This document shows, piece after piece, positions 33,984 through 42,766 of a stretch of DNA of 64,000 nt; position 1 is the first letter of the stretch, and every line of letters starts with the position of its first letter. Where the stretch lies: assembly GCA_022071955.1 (NCBI GenBank), contig JAJVIM010000001.1, positions 186,001 through 250,000 on the forward strand, given 5' to 3'. The notes beneath the pieces are model-generated. The model made no database searches. It saw only the letters and a list, made by a program, of their open reading frames with translations, and was not told where the DNA came from. The DNA comes from Anaerolineae bacterium. Its GTDB lineage: Bacteria > Chloroflexota > Anaerolineae > 4572-78 > J111. The translations under genes were made by a program, and so were the position numbers.

Positions 33984-35127
33984 CGGCCAGCTTCCGGTCC
34001 GGTGAAAAGGGCGACAAATCCAGCCCGGTGCGACCGCCGACCACCAGTTGGGCCACGGTTTCGCCCACCAGCGGGGTCACGATCACCGTCGATTTGAAGG
34101 CCGTGGCCAGTATCAGCCCGTCGATGCCGTTGACCGGCCCGAAAAAAGGCAGGCCATCGGCGGTGAAAGCGACCGGCGCGGCCCAGCCACGCAGCACCCG
34201 CAGCCGGCGCAGCGCCGGGAAGTAGCGCCCCACCAGCGCAGCGATGGCCGCCTGCCCGGCGGCGGTCGCTGTTGCGCCGAGGTCGCCGGTGACCACACCG
34301 GCTTCGCCCAGCAAAAAGTGGCCGTGCGTCGCCTGCGAAATAGCCAGCACCGCGCCCGCGCCGTCACCCGTGTCGTGCATCTCTTCAAAAAAGGCCGCCG
34401 AAGCGATGTGATTGCGCAGCAGCCGCTCGGTCGGCTCGGTGACGATGGCCTGCCCGTGCACGTGCGGCACCTGCCAGCGCCGGCCGAGCAATTGGCCCAG
34501 TTGCGGCGTCCACGCGCCGGTGGTCAAAATTACTGTCCCCGCGCTGAACGGCCCCCGGTCGGTAGTGACGCCGGTCAGCCGTCCGCCACTCAGAGCAAAG
34601 CCGGTGACGGTGGTTTGGGTGTGCAGCGCCAGCCCGCGCTCGCGGCCGCGGCGGATGTACGCCCCCATCAACGCAAAGGGATACACCTGCCCTTCGTGGG
34701 GGTGGTAGCACGCGCCCAGCACGCTGGCCGGGTTGAGCAGCGGCTCGATTTCCGGCAGGCGCTCGGCGGGCACCAGCTCGGCGGCGATACCGGCGGCGTG
34801 CAGCGCGGGCAGCCGGTTGGCCATCAATTGCCACTGGCTCTCGGTCTCGATGAGCAGCAGCCCGCCGATTTCGCGGTAACCCACCGGGCAGTCGAGTTCG
34901 GCCTCAATCTGGCGGCAGCGTTCGTGGCCGGCGGTGATCAGCGGCAGGCTGTGGGCCAGTTCGGCATCCTGCACCTGAATATTGCCGTAGTTGGCCCGCG
35001 ACGCGCCGTTGGCTACCCCGCCCCGGTCGAGCAGCGCCGTTTTCAGCCCGGCAGCGGACAGGTAGTAGGCAATCGAGCAGCCAATGTAACCCGCGCCGAC
35101 AACCAACGCATCGTAGGTGTGAGTCAA
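33973..35127 (-). CDS. Second DadA-like FAD-dependent amine/amino-acid oxidase subunit
   Basis: A 384-aa paralogue of the neighbouring gene: DALVVGAGYIGCSIAYYLSA (FAD loop), GGVANGASRANYGNIQVQD, LTTGAWTPQLGQLLG, RVLRGWAAPVAFTADGLPFFG and a C-terminal GLILATAFKSTVIVTPLVGE. The start is read as TTG at 35127 because no ATG or GTG lies in frame nearby; the ribosome site is weak. It overlaps the downstream gene by 11 nt. First gene of the four-gene amine dehydrogenase unit. Sarcosine, proline, hydroxyproline or glycine-type substrates are all possible. Confidence 0.85.
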   Translation of the reverse strand: MTHTYDALVVGAGYIGCSIAYYLSAAGLKTALLDRGGVANGASRANYGNIQVQDAELAHSLPLITAGHERCRQIEAELDCPVGYREIGGLLLIETESQWQLMANRLPALHAAGIAAELVPAERLPEIEPLLNPASVLGACYHPHEGQVYPFALMGAYIRRGRERGLALHTQTTVTGFALSGGRLTGVTTDRGPFSAGTVILTTGAWTPQLGQLLGRRWQVPHVHGQAIVTEPTERLLRNHIASAAFFEEMHDTGDGAGAVLAISQATHGHFLLGEAGVVTGDLGATATAAGQAAIAALVGRYFPALRRLRVLRGWAAPVAFTADGLPFFGPVNGIDGLILATAFKSTVIVTPLVGETVAQLVVGGRTGLDLSPFSPDRKLADGH

Positions 35128-35200
35128 GCGGTAATCACTTTCTCAGGAGTAGGAAGTAAGAAGTAGGGAGTAGGGAAACCCTACCTTAAACAGAGTTTTC

Positions 35201-35228
35201 GGAGTCCAAAACTACAGTTTTGGACTCC
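35201..35228. repeat. 28-nt near-perfect palindrome, copy 1 of 3
   Basis: GGAGTCCAAAACT, AC, AGTTTTGGACTCC. The same element occurs at 40473-40500 and 62262-62289. AGTAGGAA-type heptamers lie beside it (35141-35175). Confidence 0.92.
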
Positions 35229-35271
35229 AGCTTTTCTATTCCTTTACTGCTTACTCCCTGCTCCGTACTTC

Positions 35272-36765
35272 CTACTTGGTTGACACCCACACCGATTTCA
35301 CCTCGGTGTAGGCTTCGATGACTTCGTGGCCGTTATCGCGGCCGTAGCCGCTGCCCTTGAAGCCGCCAAACGGCGCCGCCGAGTCGAACATATCGTAGGT
35401 GTTCACCCAGACCACCCCGGCTTTGAGCGCCGCGCCCATGCGGTGAGTGATGCCCACATCGCGAGTCCACACGCCGGCGGCCAGCCCGTACATAGTGTCG
35501 TTGGCCCGGCGCACCACTTCTTCTTCCGTTTCAAACGAGTAGACCGGCAGCACCGGCCCAAAAATCTCCTCGCAGGTGATGGTCAAATCATCGCCCACCT
35601 CGGTAAAAATGGTTGGCTCAATGTAAAAGCCGCCGGCAAATTCGCCTTCGGTCAGTTGGCGACCGCCGCAAATCATTTTTGCACCCTGTTCCTGCCCGCT
35701 TTTAATGTAATCGAGGATGGTTTTGGTTTGCACCGCGTCCACAATCGGGCCGAGTTCGGTGGCGGGGTCCATGGCGTGGCCGATTTTGGCGGCTTTGGCC
35801 ATGTCCACCAGCCGCTCGACGACCTGCTCGTAGACCGGTTTTTGCACGTACAGCCGCGCGCCGGCCACGCAGCTCTGGCCGGTGTTGCCAAAGCCGGCCC
35901 GGAACGCGCCGGGAATCGCCGCGTCGAGGTCGGCATCGGCAAAGATGATGTTGGGCGCTTTGCTGCCCAATTCCAGCGCCAGCCGCTTGAGGTTGCCCGC
36001 CGAGGCGTGAATGACGCTGCGGCCAACTTCGGTGGAGCCGGTGACCTGAATTTTGTTGATGCCCGGATGTTCGGCCATCGCCTGGCCAATCACCGAACCG
36101 CGGCCGGTGAGAATGTTGACCACCCCCGGCGGCAGGCCGGCCTCGGCGATGAGTTCGCCCAGCCGGACAATGGCCACCGAGGCCAGTTGGGCCGGTTTGA
36201 AAACCACGGTGTTGCCGCAGGCCAGCGCCGGCGATAGCTTTTGCAGGGTGTGAATGAGCGGGTAGTTCCACGGCACAATAATGGCGACCACGCCCAGCGG
36301 TTCGCGGCGGGTGTAAACAAAGTGGTTGGGCACCGACACCGCCGGGGTGTGACCGGCGATTTTATCGGGCCAGCCGGAAAAGGCGTATACCAATTGCGCC
36401 GCCACCGGCGCGTCGATGGCGCGGGTGTGGCGGATGGGCTTGCCGTTGTCCAGCGATTCCAGTTCGGCCAGTTCGTCGGCGTGCGCGGCCAGCAGATCGC
36501 CCAGTTTGCGCAGCATCGCCCCCCGCGCCGACGGCGTGAGTTTGCCCCACGGCCCTTCAAAGGCTTTGCGGGCGGCGGCCACGGCCCGGTCAACATCTTC
36601 AACGCCGGCGGAGGCCAACTCAACCAGCGGCGAGCCATCGGACGGGTTTATGCTGGTGAAGGTTTTGCCGGAGGCGGCCGGCAGCCATTCGCCGCCAATG
36701 AACAGCTTCAGCGGTGATTTGCTCAAAAATTCGGTGGTGGCGGGTAACAGTGGATAGTCTGTCAT
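35272..36765 (-). CDS. Aldehyde dehydrogenase (NAD(P)+)
   Basis: A 497-aa ALDH: VPWNYPLIHTLQKLSPALACGNT, VTGSTEVGRSVI (cofactor), LALELGSKAPNIIFADAD with the general base Glu, FGNTGQSCVAGARLYV with the catalytic Cys, and EEIFGPVLPVYSF. It oxidises an aldehyde to its acid; betaine aldehyde/aminoaldehyde-type enzymes are similar in length. A TTG five codons upstream is open, but the ATG at 36765 has GGGAG 8 nt before it inside the end of the LLM gene (stop at 36768). Probably co-transcribed with the LLM gene and the amine dehydrogenase downstream. Confidence 0.93.
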   Translation of the reverse strand: MTDYPLLPATTEFLSKSPLKLFIGGEWLPAASGKTFTSINPSDGSPLVELASAGVEDVDRAVAAARKAFEGPWGKLTPSARGAMLRKLGDLLAAHADELAELESLDNGKPIRHTRAIDAPVAAQLVYAFSGWPDKIAGHTPAVSVPNHFVYTRREPLGVVAIIVPWNYPLIHTLQKLSPALACGNTVVFKPAQLASVAIVRLGELIAEAGLPPGVVNILTGRGSVIGQAMAEHPGINKIQVTGSTEVGRSVIHASAGNLKRLALELGSKAPNIIFADADLDAAIPGAFRAGFGNTGQSCVAGARLYVQKPVYEQVVERLVDMAKAAKIGHAMDPATELGPIVDAVQTKTILDYIKSGQEQGAKMICGGRQLTEGEFAGGFYIEPTIFTEVGDDLTITCEEIFGPVLPVYSFETEEEVVRRANDTMYGLAAGVWTRDVGITHRMGAALKAGVVWVNTYDMFDSAAPFGGFKGSGYGRDNGHEVIEAYTEVKSVWVSTK

Positions 36766-36767
36766 GG

Positions 36768-37793
36768 TTAAATCTCCCAATTGGCAAAGGCGTCAATCAC
36801 CGGTTTGATGTCGTCCATCATCGGGTAGAGGATGGGGCAAGTGACGCCGGCGTCAATATATTCGGCTACTTTGTCGCGGCACTGCTGGCTGGTGCCAACG
36901 GCCATCAAATTGCGGACCACATCATCGGGGATGAGCTGCGCGGCGCGGCGGTAGTCGGCCTCGGTGGCCGGCCAGCCGACAAACTCCTGCACTTTTTTGA
37001 TCAGCCCTTCGTCAACTTTACTGGCTTTCATAATGTGCGGCTCGGTGCCCAGATAGTAGGCCACCAGCGCCTTGCCTTCCATCATCGCCGCCTGCGGGTC
37101 CTCATCGGACAGGCAGCAGACCAGCAGTTCCGGCCGGTCCACGTCGTCGAGCGTTTTGCCGGCGCGTTCTGCGCCCTGCCGCACCAGCTCCACAGCCTCG
37201 CGGATGTAATCCACCGAGACCACGTAGTTGAGCACCACCCCGTCGCAGATTTCGCCGGCCATTTCCAGCATTTTGGGACCGGTCGCGCCGATGTAGAGCG
37301 GGATATTGCGCGGCGAGGTGTCGCCAAAGGCCACATCGAGCTTGACCCGGTCGAGGTGCACAAATTCACCCTGGTAGGTCACTTCTTCCATAGTGAAAAG
37401 CTGGCGAATGGCTTCGATGTGCTCGCGCATGGCGGCCAGCGGTTTTTCGCGTTTCACGCCCACCCGCGAGGCGATGGGTTCCCACCACGCGCCCAGGCCG
37501 AGCATCACCCGGCTCTGGCCGCCCGGCAGGGTGCCGGCCAGCTCCCACATGCTGCTCCACGTGGCGGCGATAACGGCCGGGTTGCGTGTCCAGATGGGCA
37601 GCACGCCGGAGCCAAAACGCAACCGTTTGGTTTCGGCCAGAAAGGCGCTCATCATCACCACGCAATCGCGGGCCAGCCGGGTATCGGCCTGCCAGATTTC
37701 GGCGAAGCCTTTTTCCTCGGCGTATTTGACCATTTCAATTTCATAGCTGATGGGGTGTTTGTCCTGCATATACAGGGCCATACGTTGGGCCAT
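36768..37793 (-). CDS. LLM class flavin/F420-dependent oxidoreductase (MER-like)
   Basis: A 341-aa luciferase-like TIM barrel: [94 protein letters not shown] is characteristic of F420-dependent methylene-H4MPT reductase-like proteins. GGAG is placed before the ATG. It ends 2 nt before the ALDH start, so the two are co-translated. Different subgroup from the LLM protein at 22938-23870. Confidence 0.9.
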   Translation of the reverse strand: MAQRMALYMQDKHPISYEIEMVKYAEEKGFAEIWQADTRLARDCVVMMSAFLAETKRLRFGSGVLPIWTRNPAVIAATWSSMWELAGTLPGGQSRVMLGLGAWWEPIASRVGVKREKPLAAMREHIEAIRQLFTMEEVTYQGEFVHLDRVKLDVAFGDTSPRNIPLYIGATGPKMLEMAGEICDGVVLNYVVSVDYIREAVELVRQGAERAGKTLDDVDRPELLVCCLSDEDPQAAMMEGKALVAYYLGTEPHIMKASKVDEGLIKKVQEFVGWPATEADYRRAAQLIPDDVVRNLMAVGTSQQCRDKVAEYIDAGVTCPILYPMMDDIKPVIDAFANWEI

Positions 37794-37837
37794 ATTTTTG
37801 CTCCTTTGAAAATAGGTTCGGTGGGTTGGGTAAGTGA

Positions 37838-37979
37838 TGAGTTTTGAGTTTTAAGTTTTGAGTTTTAAGTTTCCCATAGGGGGGCCTTTGGCTCTGAGTT
37901 CGTGTTGCGTAAAACGTTATTGGTCATTGGTAAATCCAAAATCAAAACTCAAAACTCCAAAATCGTCATCCTTCATCTT
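37838..37979. repeat. Spacer of GAGTTTT and CTTCAT-type repeats
   Basis: TTTTGAGTTTTAAGTTTTGAG units (37838-37870), one CGTGTTGCGTAAAACG (~37900), CAAAACTCAAAACTCC and CATCCTTCATC. No gene. Confidence 0.7.
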
Positions 37980-39140
37980 TCATCCTTCACTTAGCATGTC
38001 GGCCAGAATGGCCCGGCAGTCCGCCACTGAGGCCGGGCGCGGGTTATTTTTAATCAGCACCATGCGTGTGGTCTCTTCGGCGATGGCGTCCCAATCGACG
38101 CCAGCTAACGGCTGGTTCAGTTGTTTGAGCGTAACCGGCAAGCCCAGCCCGGTTACAAATTCGGTCATGCGCGCCACCAGCGCCGACTCGCTGGCGTCCG
38201 CCGGCAGGTCGGTCAGCATATTGAGCGCCAGTCGCCGTTCCGGGGCGATGGCCGGCAGGTTGAAGCGCAAAATGTACGGCAGCAGCAGGGCGTTGGTCAG
38301 CCCGTGATGCAGGTGCAGGTGGCCGGTGAGCGGCCCGGACAGGGCGTGAATCAACCCCAGCCCGGCGTGATCCATCGCCATGCCGCCCCACAGCGCAGCT
38401 AGCATCATCTGCTCGCGGGCGGTCATATCATCGCCATTGGCGGTGGCGCGCGGCAGCCACTTCCACGCCAGGCGCATGGCGGCCAGCGTCAGTTCATCGG
38501 TGTAAGGGTTGGCCCGCTGGCCGGTGTAACATTCCAGCGCGTGAATAAAGGCGTCCATGCCGGTGGCGGCGGTCAGCCAGCCGGGCAGCGAGCGGGTCAG
38601 CTCCGGGTCGGCGATGGCGGCGTGGGGAAACATCAGCGGGCTGAGCACCCCTTTTTTGAACGGGTTGTCCGGGTCAACAATTACCGCCACGCGGCTCACT
38701 TCGCTGCCGGTGCCGGCGGTGGTGGGCACGGCCAGCAGTGGCAAACTGCGCCGGGTAATCGGCTGGCCGCCCCATTGGTAATCGGCGTACGTGCCGCCGT
38801 TGGCCAGCAACATGGCGATGGCTTTGGCCACGTCGATGGCGCTGCCGCCGCCCAGCCCAATCAATGCCTGCGAGTTTTGCTGTTGGGCCAGCGCCAGCCC
38901 GGCGGCCACTTCGGTGGTGGTCGGGTTGCTGCTCAACTCGGTGAAGGTTTGCAGTTCGATACCGGCGGCGGCGATGGCCCGGCTAAACTCATCCACCAGC
39001 CCCAGTTGGGCCAGCCCCGGATCGCTGACCAGCAGCACTTTTTGCGCAGCGAGCGCGGCCAATTCGGCGGTGAGGGCCTCGCTGGCCGGCCGGCCGAAAA
39101 TAATTTTGGTGGGTAAATGAAAAACAAAAGGCGTGGGCAT
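37980..39140 (-). CDS. Iron-containing alcohol dehydrogenase
   Basis: A 386-aa group III alcohol dehydrogenase: IGLGGGSAIDVAKAIAML (NAD loop), AVPTTAGTGSEVSRVAV, ATGMDAFIHALECYTG (metal Asp/His) and GLGLIHALSGPLTGHLHLHHG (two metal His). It oxidises an alcohol or hydroxyacid with NAD(P). AGGGAAA precedes the ATG. Together with the ALDH nearby it could carry an alcohol to acid, but the two are not contiguous. Confidence 0.93.
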   Translation of the reverse strand: MPTPFVFHLPTKIIFGRPASEALTAELAALAAQKVLLVSDPGLAQLGLVDEFSRAIAAAGIELQTFTELSSNPTTTEVAAGLALAQQQNSQALIGLGGGSAIDVAKAIAMLLANGGTYADYQWGGQPITRRSLPLLAVPTTAGTGSEVSRVAVIVDPDNPFKKGVLSPLMFPHAAIADPELTRSLPGWLTAATGMDAFIHALECYTGQRANPYTDELTLAAMRLAWKWLPRATANGDDMTAREQMMLAALWGGMAMDHAGLGLIHALSGPLTGHLHLHHGLTNALLLPYILRFNLPAIAPERRLALNMLTDLPADASESALVARMTEFVTGLGLPVTLKQLNQPLAGVDWDAIAEETTRMVLIKNNPRPASVADCRAILADMLSEG

Positions 39141-39195
39141 TGCGTTTCCCTGTTTTGTCTATCCGGCAATATTGCAGTTTTGATTTGTAGTCGGT

Positions 39196-39256
39196 TCGTG
39201 TTGCGTGTTGCGTAACGGTTTTACCGAATACCAACTCGTCGAAATACGCAACACGT
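39196..39256. repeat. CGTGTTGCGT inverted repeat
   Basis: CGTGTTGCGTGTTGCGTAAC faces ATACGCAACACG across ~30 nt; stem of 10 bp. Confidence 0.75.
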
Positions 39257-39276
39257 TTTCACCAACTCTATTCCCG

Positions 39277-40431
39277 TCACTGTCCCAGTGTCGCTTCGAT
39301 AATCCCCTGATAGCCGCGGGCCACGGCGCGCAACTGGGCCAGCTCAATGTACTCATCCACCACGTGGGCCTGCCCCTCGGCCGAGGGACCAAAGCCGATG
39401 GTTGGCACGTTGGCCACCCCGGCGCTGTAGGCCGCGTTGGTGCAAAATCGATACGCGCCCAGTTCGGGCGACAGCCCGCTGGCCCGCAGCCCGGCCAGCG
39501 CCGACTGCACAAAAGCGTGGTCGGCGGGCAGTTTCCAGGCCGGGAAGAATTTTTCGCTGGTCAGTTTAACGCCGGTGTAGGCGGCGTATTCGCCGGTGGG
39601 GATGGTGACATTGACGCCGGCCAGCCCGGGCAGCGCCCGCAGTTGGCTCAGCACGCCGGCGGCGGTTTCGCCGGCCAGCAGCCGCCGGTCGTACGTAACG
39701 CGGCAGCGGCTGGGGATGACCGAGTGGCCGGGGTACGGCTCGGAAATGATGTCCGTTAGAGCCATAATTGCCGGGCCGAGCAACGGGTCGGTGGGCAGGT
39801 CCAGGGCGTCGATGGCCTGAATGGCCGGCAGCATCAAATGAACGGCGTTAACGCCCAACTGCGGGCTGGACGAATGCGACGGCCGGCCGATGGTTTCCAA
39901 ATGAATTTCGGCCCGGCCGCGCCCACCGTGGGCCAGATTGAGGTTGGTCGACTCGCCGATGACCACCAGATCGGGCTTGACTGCGGCCATCACCCCGCTG
40001 AGGGCCACGCCTTCCAGCACTTCTTCCAGCACCGAGGCGCTGATAACCACCCGCCCGGCCAGCCGGATTTTATCGACGGCCGCCGCGGCGTGAACCATCG
40101 CCGCCAGCGCGCCTTTCATGTCTGATGTGCCGCGGCCAAACATCCGCTCACCGTCGATGTCGCCGCCAAAAGGGTTGTGCTGCCACGGCACGCCCGGCGC
40201 GACGCCAACGGTGTCGCAGTGAGCATCAAACAATAGCGTCGGGCCGGGTTGCCCGCCCTCGATGACGCCGGTCAGATTGCCCTGCGCGTCGATGGCGATG
40301 CGGTCAAAACCCAGCCGCTGCATCTCGGCGGCGGTCAGGTCGATGGCCGGTTTTTCGCCGCTGGACAGGGTTTCAACCCGGACCAGTGATTGAAGAAATT
40401 GCGTGAGTGCATCGAAATTAATTGCGGTCAT
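39277..40431 (-). CDS. M20 family metallopeptidase (YgeY/DapE/ArgE-like)
   Basis: A 384-aa di-zinc peptidase: FDAHCDTVGVAPG, FGRGTSDMKGALAAM, VLEEVLEGVAL (Glu pair), HGGRGRAEIHLETIGRPSHSSSP and a C-terminal RFCTNAAYSAGVANVPTIGFGPS followed by AHVVDEYIE. Same overall layout as the YgeY-like protein at 20624-21856, with which it shares the TNxxYSAG and FGP segments. Substrate probably an N-acyl or N-carbamoyl amino acid. It is followed upstream by an SDR and an amidohydrolase on the same strand. Confidence 0.9.
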   Translation of the reverse strand: MTAINFDALTQFLQSLVRVETLSSGEKPAIDLTAAEMQRLGFDRIAIDAQGNLTGVIEGGQPGPTLLFDAHCDTVGVAPGVPWQHNPFGGDIDGERMFGRGTSDMKGALAAMVHAAAAVDKIRLAGRVVISASVLEEVLEGVALSGVMAAVKPDLVVIGESTNLNLAHGGRGRAEIHLETIGRPSHSSSPQLGVNAVHLMLPAIQAIDALDLPTDPLLGPAIMALTDIISEPYPGHSVIPSRCRVTYDRRLLAGETAAGVLSQLRALPGLAGVNVTIPTGEYAAYTGVKLTSEKFFPAWKLPADHAFVQSALAGLRASGLSPELGAYRFCTNAAYSAGVANVPTIGFGPSAEGQAHVVDEYIELAQLRAVARGYQGIIEATLGQ

Positions 40432-40472
40432 GTTGCCTGCCTTTCAATAGGGATCAGGAGTCAGGAATCAGG

Positions 40473-40500
40473 GGAGTCCAAAACTGCAGTTTTGGACTCC
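40473..40500. repeat. 28-nt perfect palindrome, copy 2 of 3
   Basis: GGAGTCCAAAACTG followed by its exact complement. Preceded by GGGATCAGGAGTCAGG-type heptamers. Confidence 0.92.
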
Positions 40501-40511
40501 TGTTGTCGTTG

Positions 40512-41288
40512 TCAATCCCGCACCGGGCCGGCTTCGCGTGCGCCGAGCGCGCCATCCACCGGCAGCACAATCCCGTTGATGTACGAGGCCGCGTCCGAAG
40601 CCAGAAACAGAATGGCCTGGGCCAGCTCTTCCGGCGCGCCAAACCGTTTGGCGGGAATGTGCGTGCGGACGATGTTGAGCAGTTCCTCGCCGGGAAAACC
40701 GGCCAGCATGGCCTGCGTTTCAATGAGGCCGGGCGCTACGGCGTTGACCCGCACGTTGTGCGCGGCCAAATCCAGCGCCATTGCCCGGGTCAACGCCTCA
40801 ACCGCGCCTTTGGTGGCGCTGTAAACGGCGCGCTGCGGCACGGCGTGCTGGGCCAAAATCGAACTGACGTGGATGATGCTGCCCCGGCGGCGGCCGGCCA
40901 TGCGGCGGGCGGCGAGCTGGCTCAAATAAAACAGGCCGCGCCCGTTGATGGCCCAGACCCGATCCAGTTCAGTCAAATCGACCTCCAAAAACGGGGCGCG
41001 GTTGAAGCCGGCGGCGTTGTTGACCAGCACCGTCACCGGGCCGATGGCTTCGGCGGCGGCCACCAGTCGCTCGCAATCGGCGGGGAGGCCGATGTTGGCC
41101 TGCACCAGCGTGCCCGCGCCCGCGCCGCCGGCCTCAATGGCGGCCAGCGTGTCGTGCGCGCCGGCTTCGCTGGCGTTGTAATTGATGACCACGTGCGCGC
41201 CTTCGCCGGCAAAAGCGATGGCCGTAGCTGCGCCAATGCCTTGCGACGCGCCGGTGACAATGACAACCTGCCCGGTAAATCGCGGCAT
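40512..41288 (-). CDS. SDR family oxidoreductase
   Basis: A 258-aa classical SDR: TGASQGIG (13-20), NNAA, VSS, and an intact active site RAVYSATKGAVEALTR (Tyr, then Lys four on). C-terminal YINGIVLPVDGALG. Similar to 3-oxoacyl-ACP reductase-like SDRs. The stop of the upstream amidohydrolase is 3 nt away, with GGAG inside that gene's end, so the pair is co-translated. Unlike the SDRs at 4042 and 23975 it has the normal catalytic Tyr. Confidence 0.9.
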   Translation of the reverse strand: MPRFTGQVVIVTGASQGIGAATAIAFAGEGAHVVINYNASEAGAHDTLAAIEAGGAGAGTLVQANIGLPADCERLVAAAEAIGPVTVLVNNAAGFNRAPFLEVDLTELDRVWAINGRGLFYLSQLAARRMAGRRRGSIIHVSSILAQHAVPQRAVYSATKGAVEALTRAMALDLAAHNVRVNAVAPGLIETQAMLAGFPGEELLNIVRTHIPAKRFGAPEELAQAILFLASDAASYINGIVLPVDGALGAREAGPVRD

Positions 41289-41291
41289 CGG

Positions 41292-42683
41292 TTAGCGCTC
41301 CATACGCCAGTGGCGCGAGACTTTGCGGTTAGCGCCGCTGCGGTCGGCCAGAGCCAGCGCGGCCTGCTGGCTGCGCTGCAAAATGTCGGCTTCGTCGATA
41401 TGCTGAATAACCCGGTCTTTCAGCAATATTTTGCCCCCGGCGATGGTGTGCATCACGTTCTCTTCGCCGGCGGAGTAAATCAGCGTGGCCACGGGATCGT
41501 GGGCCGGCACAATTTTGGGCGAGTTGAGGGCCAGCACAAACATGTCGGCCTTTTTGCCCACTTCAAGGCTGCCAATTTTATCGCGCATACCCAAAATTTC
41601 CGCGCCGCCGAGCGTGGCCCAATCGAGCACCATCTGCGCATCGATGACCGCGGCGTTGCGCGCGCCGACTTTTTGCAGCAGCGCCCCAATTTTGAGCGTT
41701 TCAATCATATCCAGCGAGTTGTTGCTGCCCGCGCCATCGACGCCCAACCCCACGGTGACGCCAGCCTGCGCCATCTGCACCATCGGGGCAATGCCGGAGC
41801 CGAGGTACATATTGCTGACCGGATTGTAGGCCACTTTCACGCCACGTCGGGCCAGCAGTTCAATTTCGGCGGGAGTCATCACCACACAGTGAATGGCCAA
41901 AAAATCCGGCCCCAAAAAGCCAATTTCTTCCAGATAGGCGATGGCGTCCAGCCCGTGCCGGCGCTGGATCAGCTCGTTATCGATTTCGTTTTCGTTGAGG
42001 TGCATCGTCAAAAAGGTGCCGGTTTCGGTGGCAAAGGCGCGGGTGCGGCGGATGGCGTCATCGGTGGCCACCCACGGTGCGCCGATCGCCAGCCAGATGC
42101 CCATGCGGTCATCGAGCGGGTATTGGGCCTGCAGGCGGCGGGTTTCATCCAAAAAGGCGTCGATGGGTTTGAGCAGTTGGGGCGGCAGGCCGTAATCGTC
42201 AAAATCAGAGATGATGCTGCTGTAACGGCCGCGCAACCCGCTGTCGAGGATGGCCCGGATGGTGGCGTGATGAACGTCAAAGTTGGGCACGGCGTAGCTC
42301 ATCTCCACCAGCGTGGTTGCGCCGCAACGAATGTGCTCCAGGCAGCCGTTAACGGCAAACAGGTAGGCTTCTTCGGCGGTGATGCGGGCGGCGGTGGGCG
42401 CGGTGACGGCGACCGCCCATTCCTGCACGGCCATGTCCTCACCCAGCCCTTTAACGCCGGTCTGAAACAGGTGGGTGTGCACGTTGACCAGGCCGGGGAA
42501 CACGGCGCTGCCGGCCACATCGAGCGTTTCGGCGGGGGCGTAGCGCGCCGCCAGCTCGGCGGCAGGGCCAATGTCGATGATGGTATCGCCGGCAATGGCT
42601 ACCGCGCCGTTTGGAATGAGGGCGCGCTCGGCGTTTTGGGTAACGATGACTCCGTGGGTTAGCAAAAGGTCAATGGGTTGCAT
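41292..42683 (-). CDS. Amidohydrolase, ATZ/TRZ family
   Basis: A 463-aa metal hydrolase: PGLVNVHTHLFQTGVKGLGED (HxH), LTMHLNENEIDNE, LAIHCVVMTPAEIE, VAYNPVSNMYLGSGIAP and LGVDGAGSNNSLDMIETLK (metal Asp). The Asn-Glu-Asn in HLNENE and VDGAGSNNSLD set it apart from the other three ATZ/TRZ proteins, and resemble those annotated as S-adenosylhomocysteine/5'-methylthioadenosine deaminases or N-ethylammeline chlorohydrolases. A deamination of a heterocycle or nucleoside is likely. Co-transcribed with the SDR downstream. Confidence 0.9.
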   Translation of the reverse strand: MQPIDLLLTHGVIVTQNAERALIPNGAVAIAGDTIIDIGPAAELAARYAPAETLDVAGSAVFPGLVNVHTHLFQTGVKGLGEDMAVQEWAVAVTAPTAARITAEEAYLFAVNGCLEHIRCGATTLVEMSYAVPNFDVHHATIRAILDSGLRGRYSSIISDFDDYGLPPQLLKPIDAFLDETRRLQAQYPLDDRMGIWLAIGAPWVATDDAIRRTRAFATETGTFLTMHLNENEIDNELIQRRHGLDAIAYLEEIGFLGPDFLAIHCVVMTPAEIELLARRGVKVAYNPVSNMYLGSGIAPMVQMAQAGVTVGLGVDGAGSNNSLDMIETLKIGALLQKVGARNAAVIDAQMVLDWATLGGAEILGMRDKIGSLEVGKKADMFVLALNSPKIVPAHDPVATLIYSAGEENVMHTIAGGKILLKDRVIQHIDEADILQRSQQAALALADRSGANRKVSRHWRMER

Positions 42684-42689
42684 GGGTGT

Positions 42690-42765
42690 GATCCGTAATC
42701 CGTAATTCGTAATCCGTAATTCGTGATTTCGCGGTTACGCATCACGCATTACGCATTCTCTTTGC
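42690..42765. repeat. CGTAATC/CGTAATT heptamers and ACGCATT units
   Basis: CCGTAATCCGTAATTCGTAA-type tandem 7-mers, then GCATCACGCATTACGCATTC. Spacer between amidohydrolase and E2 core. Confidence 0.8.
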
Positions 42766-42766
42766 T

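Noticed and set aside
40422..42662. A 746-aa plus-strand ORF and several other long plus-strand ORFs (e.g. 7627-8988, 14748-15602, 54580-56124)
   Set aside because: They lie opposite well-supported minus-strand genes, have His/Gly/Gln/Arg-rich composition typical of antisense reading of GC-rich genes, and show no domain motifs.
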